The position numbers were made by a program, and so were the translations under genes. Below the pieces are notes generated by a model. That model saw nothing but the letters and a program-made list of their open reading frames with translations, searched no databases and was not told the origin of the DNA. From Pseudomonadota bacterium (GTDB lineage Bacteria; Pseudomonadota; Alphaproteobacteria; Azospirillales; Azospirillaceae), in the NCBI GenBank assembly GCA_023416455.1, contig JAEZHQ010000638.1, forward strand, positions 1 through 7,366: a stretch of DNA of 7,366 bases, written 5' to 3'. Of this stretch, positions 5,841 to 7,366 are shown in pieces. Numbering within the stretch: the first letter of the stretch is position 1; each line of letters starts with the position of its first letter.

Positions 5841-7366
5841 GTGTCCAAGCCGTTGCCAACCAGTCCGGCCACCCAGCCGCCCGGCCCGGGCGAGGAGGCC
5901 GACCTCTGCCACACCCTCGCCGACTTCCACGGCGCGCAGGGGCGGATGGTCATCGGCACCTGCCTGCGCTCCTACCTGGATCCGCTGGTCCTCACCCCCA
6001 CCGAGGTGATCCACAACGGCCGGCTGCTGAAGGCGCTGCTGGGGCAGGGGCAGCTGGTGGAGAACGCCGCCGTCAAGGTGGCCATCGCCCAGGCCCGCAA
6101 GCCGGGCCAGGAGCAGCGGACCCGCCGGCAGGCCATCCAGGCGGCCATCGACGAGACCTCCGCCAAGGCGCGGGCGGCGCAGCTCGCCTTTGCCGCGCTG
6201 GCCCGGGGACGGTCGCCGGTGGAGGCGGTGCTGGCCTGCCCGCCGGGACGGTCGCCGACCGGCGACGCCGAGTACGACCTGCGCGTCGCGCTCAGCCTGG
6301 AGCTGGCGGAGCAGCGAACCTGGCCGGCGAAGCTCGACCGGCTGGTCCACCACCTCCAGACCGAGCGCAACGAGCGGCTGACGGCGGCGGCCGACGGGGT
6401 CGTCGGCGACATCCTCGCCTCGGTCGCCGCCACCCAGGAGCTGTTCGGCGCGGCCCTGCACCCCGGTCCGATGATGCTGCGGCTGTGCGACCTGCTGTTC
6501 GGCCGGATCGCCATGGACGCCAAGGGGCCGGGCGGCCTCGGAATCCTGAACGGCTGGTTCCGCCAGGGCCGGCTGCCGCTGGCCCGCGGCATGGTGCTGG
6601 ACCGCATCCGGCGCCAGCTGCGCTCCTCCCAGCCGCTCGGCCGCGGGCTGCCGGAGGAGGCGGAGATCCTGCGCGCCCTGGTGGGCCAGCTCCTCACGCC
6701 CTCCGGCCTGCTGGGGGGCGGGCCGATGGCGGACGCGCTGACCCTGCGCTACGCGCGCCGGCTGGAGCAGGGCGGAGCCAGCGCCTACCGCCGCTCCCTC
6801 GTCGGGCTCAGCGAGACGGTGGGCGATCTCGTCGGCCGCATCCACTATCTGGCGGCCCTCTCCACCATGCCGGCCGCCGAACGGCACCTCGCCGAAATCG
6901 CCGACGCGCTCGACGCCGCGCTCGGCAACGAGCTGCTGGTGGAGAATCTGGTCCTGATGACGCCGGACACCGCGCTGGTGCGCAGCGCGCTGGACGGTGC
7001 GGTCGCAGCCCTGCACGCCTCGGCGCTGCCGGAGGCGGTGCGCGAGCGGATCGCCGGGCGCGCCGCCGGCGTCGTCGACGGCTTCGTCAAGCGTGGCCGC
7101 CTGGAGGCGCGGCTGCGCCAGAGCGAGCCGCTGCTGCGCCGCCGCACCGTCCGGATGGCGGAGATCGCCTGCTCCGGCCTGGTGCGCGAGGCCGGCGCGC
7201 TGCCGCTGCTGCGCCAGCAGATCCTGGAGATCGTCCGCCAGCCGCAGTTCCAGGCCGACCTCGTCGCCCGGCAGAACGACGAGGTGGCGCAGGCGGAGGT
7301 CCGCCGCCTGTACGAGCTGCTGGGCCGGCTTCACCAGACCGCGCCGGCTCCGAATCAGGGCGCGAC
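5841..7366 (+). CDS. Hypothetical helical protein, 3' end outside the window
   Basis: Reading from GTG 5841 there is no stop for 508 codons up to the right edge, so the gene is partial. Strong G/C in third positions (GCC, CTG, GGC, CGC) and a balanced, protein-like composition mark this as the coding frame rather than the antisense frame open over 5790-7334, whose product is a monotonous Gln/Ala/Arg/Gly-rich sequence. AGGGA (5832-5836) precedes the GTG by 4 bases; no in-frame ATG lies close upstream. I do not recognise the family. After a proline-rich first 18 residues, it is almost entirely Leu/Ala/Arg/Glu-rich and predicted helical by eye, with short breaks such as CPPGRSPTGD (133-142) and GGLGILNGWFRQGRLPLARG (231-250). 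There is no signal peptide, membrane helix or obvious catalytic motif. Such repeats of amphipathic helices suggest a scaffold or interaction protein, but that is inference. It is divergent from the epimerase gene; any operon partners lie to the right. Confidence 0.8.
   Translation, partial: MSKPLPTSPATQPPGPGEEADLCHTLADFHGAQGRMVIGTCLRSYLDPLVLTPTEVIHNGRLLKALLGQGQLVENAAVKVAIAQARKPGQEQRTRRQAIQAAIDETSAKARAAQLAFAALARGRSPVEAVLACPPGRSPTGDAEYDLRVALSLELAEQRTWPAKLDRLVHHLQTERNERLTAAADGVVGDILASVAATQELFGAALHPGPMMLRLCDLLFGRIAMDAKGPGGLGILNGWFRQGRLPLARGMVLDRIRRQLRSSQPLGRGLPEEAEILRALVGQLLTPSGLLGGGPMADALTLRYARRLEQGGASAYRRSLVGLSETVGDLVGRIHYLAALSTMPAAERHLAEIADALDAALGNELLVENLVLMTPDTALVRSALDGAVAALHASALPEAVRERIAGRAAGVVDGFVKRGRLEARLRQSEPLLRRRTVRMAEIACSGLVREAGALPLLRQQILEIVRQPQFQADLVARQNDEVAQAEVRRLYELLGRLHQTAPAPNQGA
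6207..6266. repeat. Repeated GGACGGTCGCCG and adjoining inverted repeat inside the 5841 gene
   Basis: The 12-mer GGACGGTCGCCG occurs at 6207-6218 and again 39 bases later at 6246-6257. The copies are in the same reading frame and both encode GRSP (residues 123-126 and 136-139). The second copy runs into the inverted repeat GTCGCCG-AC-CGGCGAC (6251-6266). A third copy lies at 4093-4104 in the 300-residue gene, also encoding GRSP. In DNA this G+C-rich, chance or shared codon preference is the simplest explanation. Confidence 0.4.

Noticed and set aside
5689..5859. N-terminal extension of the epimerase to the ATG at 5859
   Set aside because: The added 57 residues are Arg/Cys-rich and unlike the family, would run into the divergent gene start at 5841, and the ATG at 5688 has a good ribosome binding site and a family-like N-terminus.
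4658..6009. Frames overlapping the epimerase gene: minus 4658-5959 and plus 4882-6009
   Set aside because: Both lack family signatures and are Arg/Gly/Ala-rich shadows. The intervening frame carries all aldose epimerase motifs.
5790..7334. A 514-codon minus-strand frame antisense to the GTG-started gene, plus smaller frames 5972-6697 and 6845-7147
   Set aside because: Their products are low-complexity Gln/Ala/Arg/Gly-rich or Ser/Arg-rich sequences. The plus frame has stronger third-position G/C preference and a more protein-like composition.
1..7366. CRISPR arrays, tRNA or rRNA genes, insertion sequences, toxin-antitoxin or phage genes
   Set aside because: No regularly spaced repeats, tRNA cloverleaf signatures, transposase-like frames or terminal inverted repeats were found by reading both strands.

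Overview
The window is strongly G+C-rich. Its codon use is dominated by GCC, CTG, GGC and CGC, and protein content suggests a high-GC alphaproteobacterium, most like Azospirillum and relatives (Rhodospirillales). That placement is an inference from composition and protein style, because there is no rRNA or marker gene here. No tRNA, rRNA, CRISPR array, insertion sequence or phage gene was seen.

Layout from left to right: (1) a G-tract-rich 63-base flank; (2) a large minus-strand gene (64-3414) for a 1116-residue transglutaminase-like/DUF2126 fusion protein; (3) a 372-base divergent intergenic region with a G7 run, a GGCC-repeat palindrome and a possible 10-codon arginine-rich leader ORF; (4) a plus-strand gene (3787-4689) for a 300-residue protein I do not recognise, with an unusually A+T-rich, tyrosine-rich interior; (5) an 84-base convergent gap with two inverted repeats; (6) a minus-strand aldose 1-epimerase of the YphB-like type (4774-5688, start trimmed to fit the family); (7) a 152-base divergent gap with an A+T island; (8) a plus-strand gene starting with GTG at 5841 that stays open for 508 codons to the right edge and encodes an unrecognised, apparently all-helical protein.

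Each of the four main genes is transcribed in the opposite direction to its neighbour (minus, plus, minus, plus), so no two share an operon inside the window. They do not form an obvious pathway. The transglutaminase/DUF2126 protein normally belongs to an amide-bond-forming gene set (circularly permuted ATP-grasp, alpha-E and a second transglutaminase); those partners are not visible here. The epimerase is a stand-alone sugar mutarotase. The two unrecognised proteins and the leader ORF before the 300-residue gene are the parts most worth following up. Very long open frames lie antisense to the real genes (for example 52-3663 plus and 5790-7334 minus). I treat these as by-products of high G+C codon bias.
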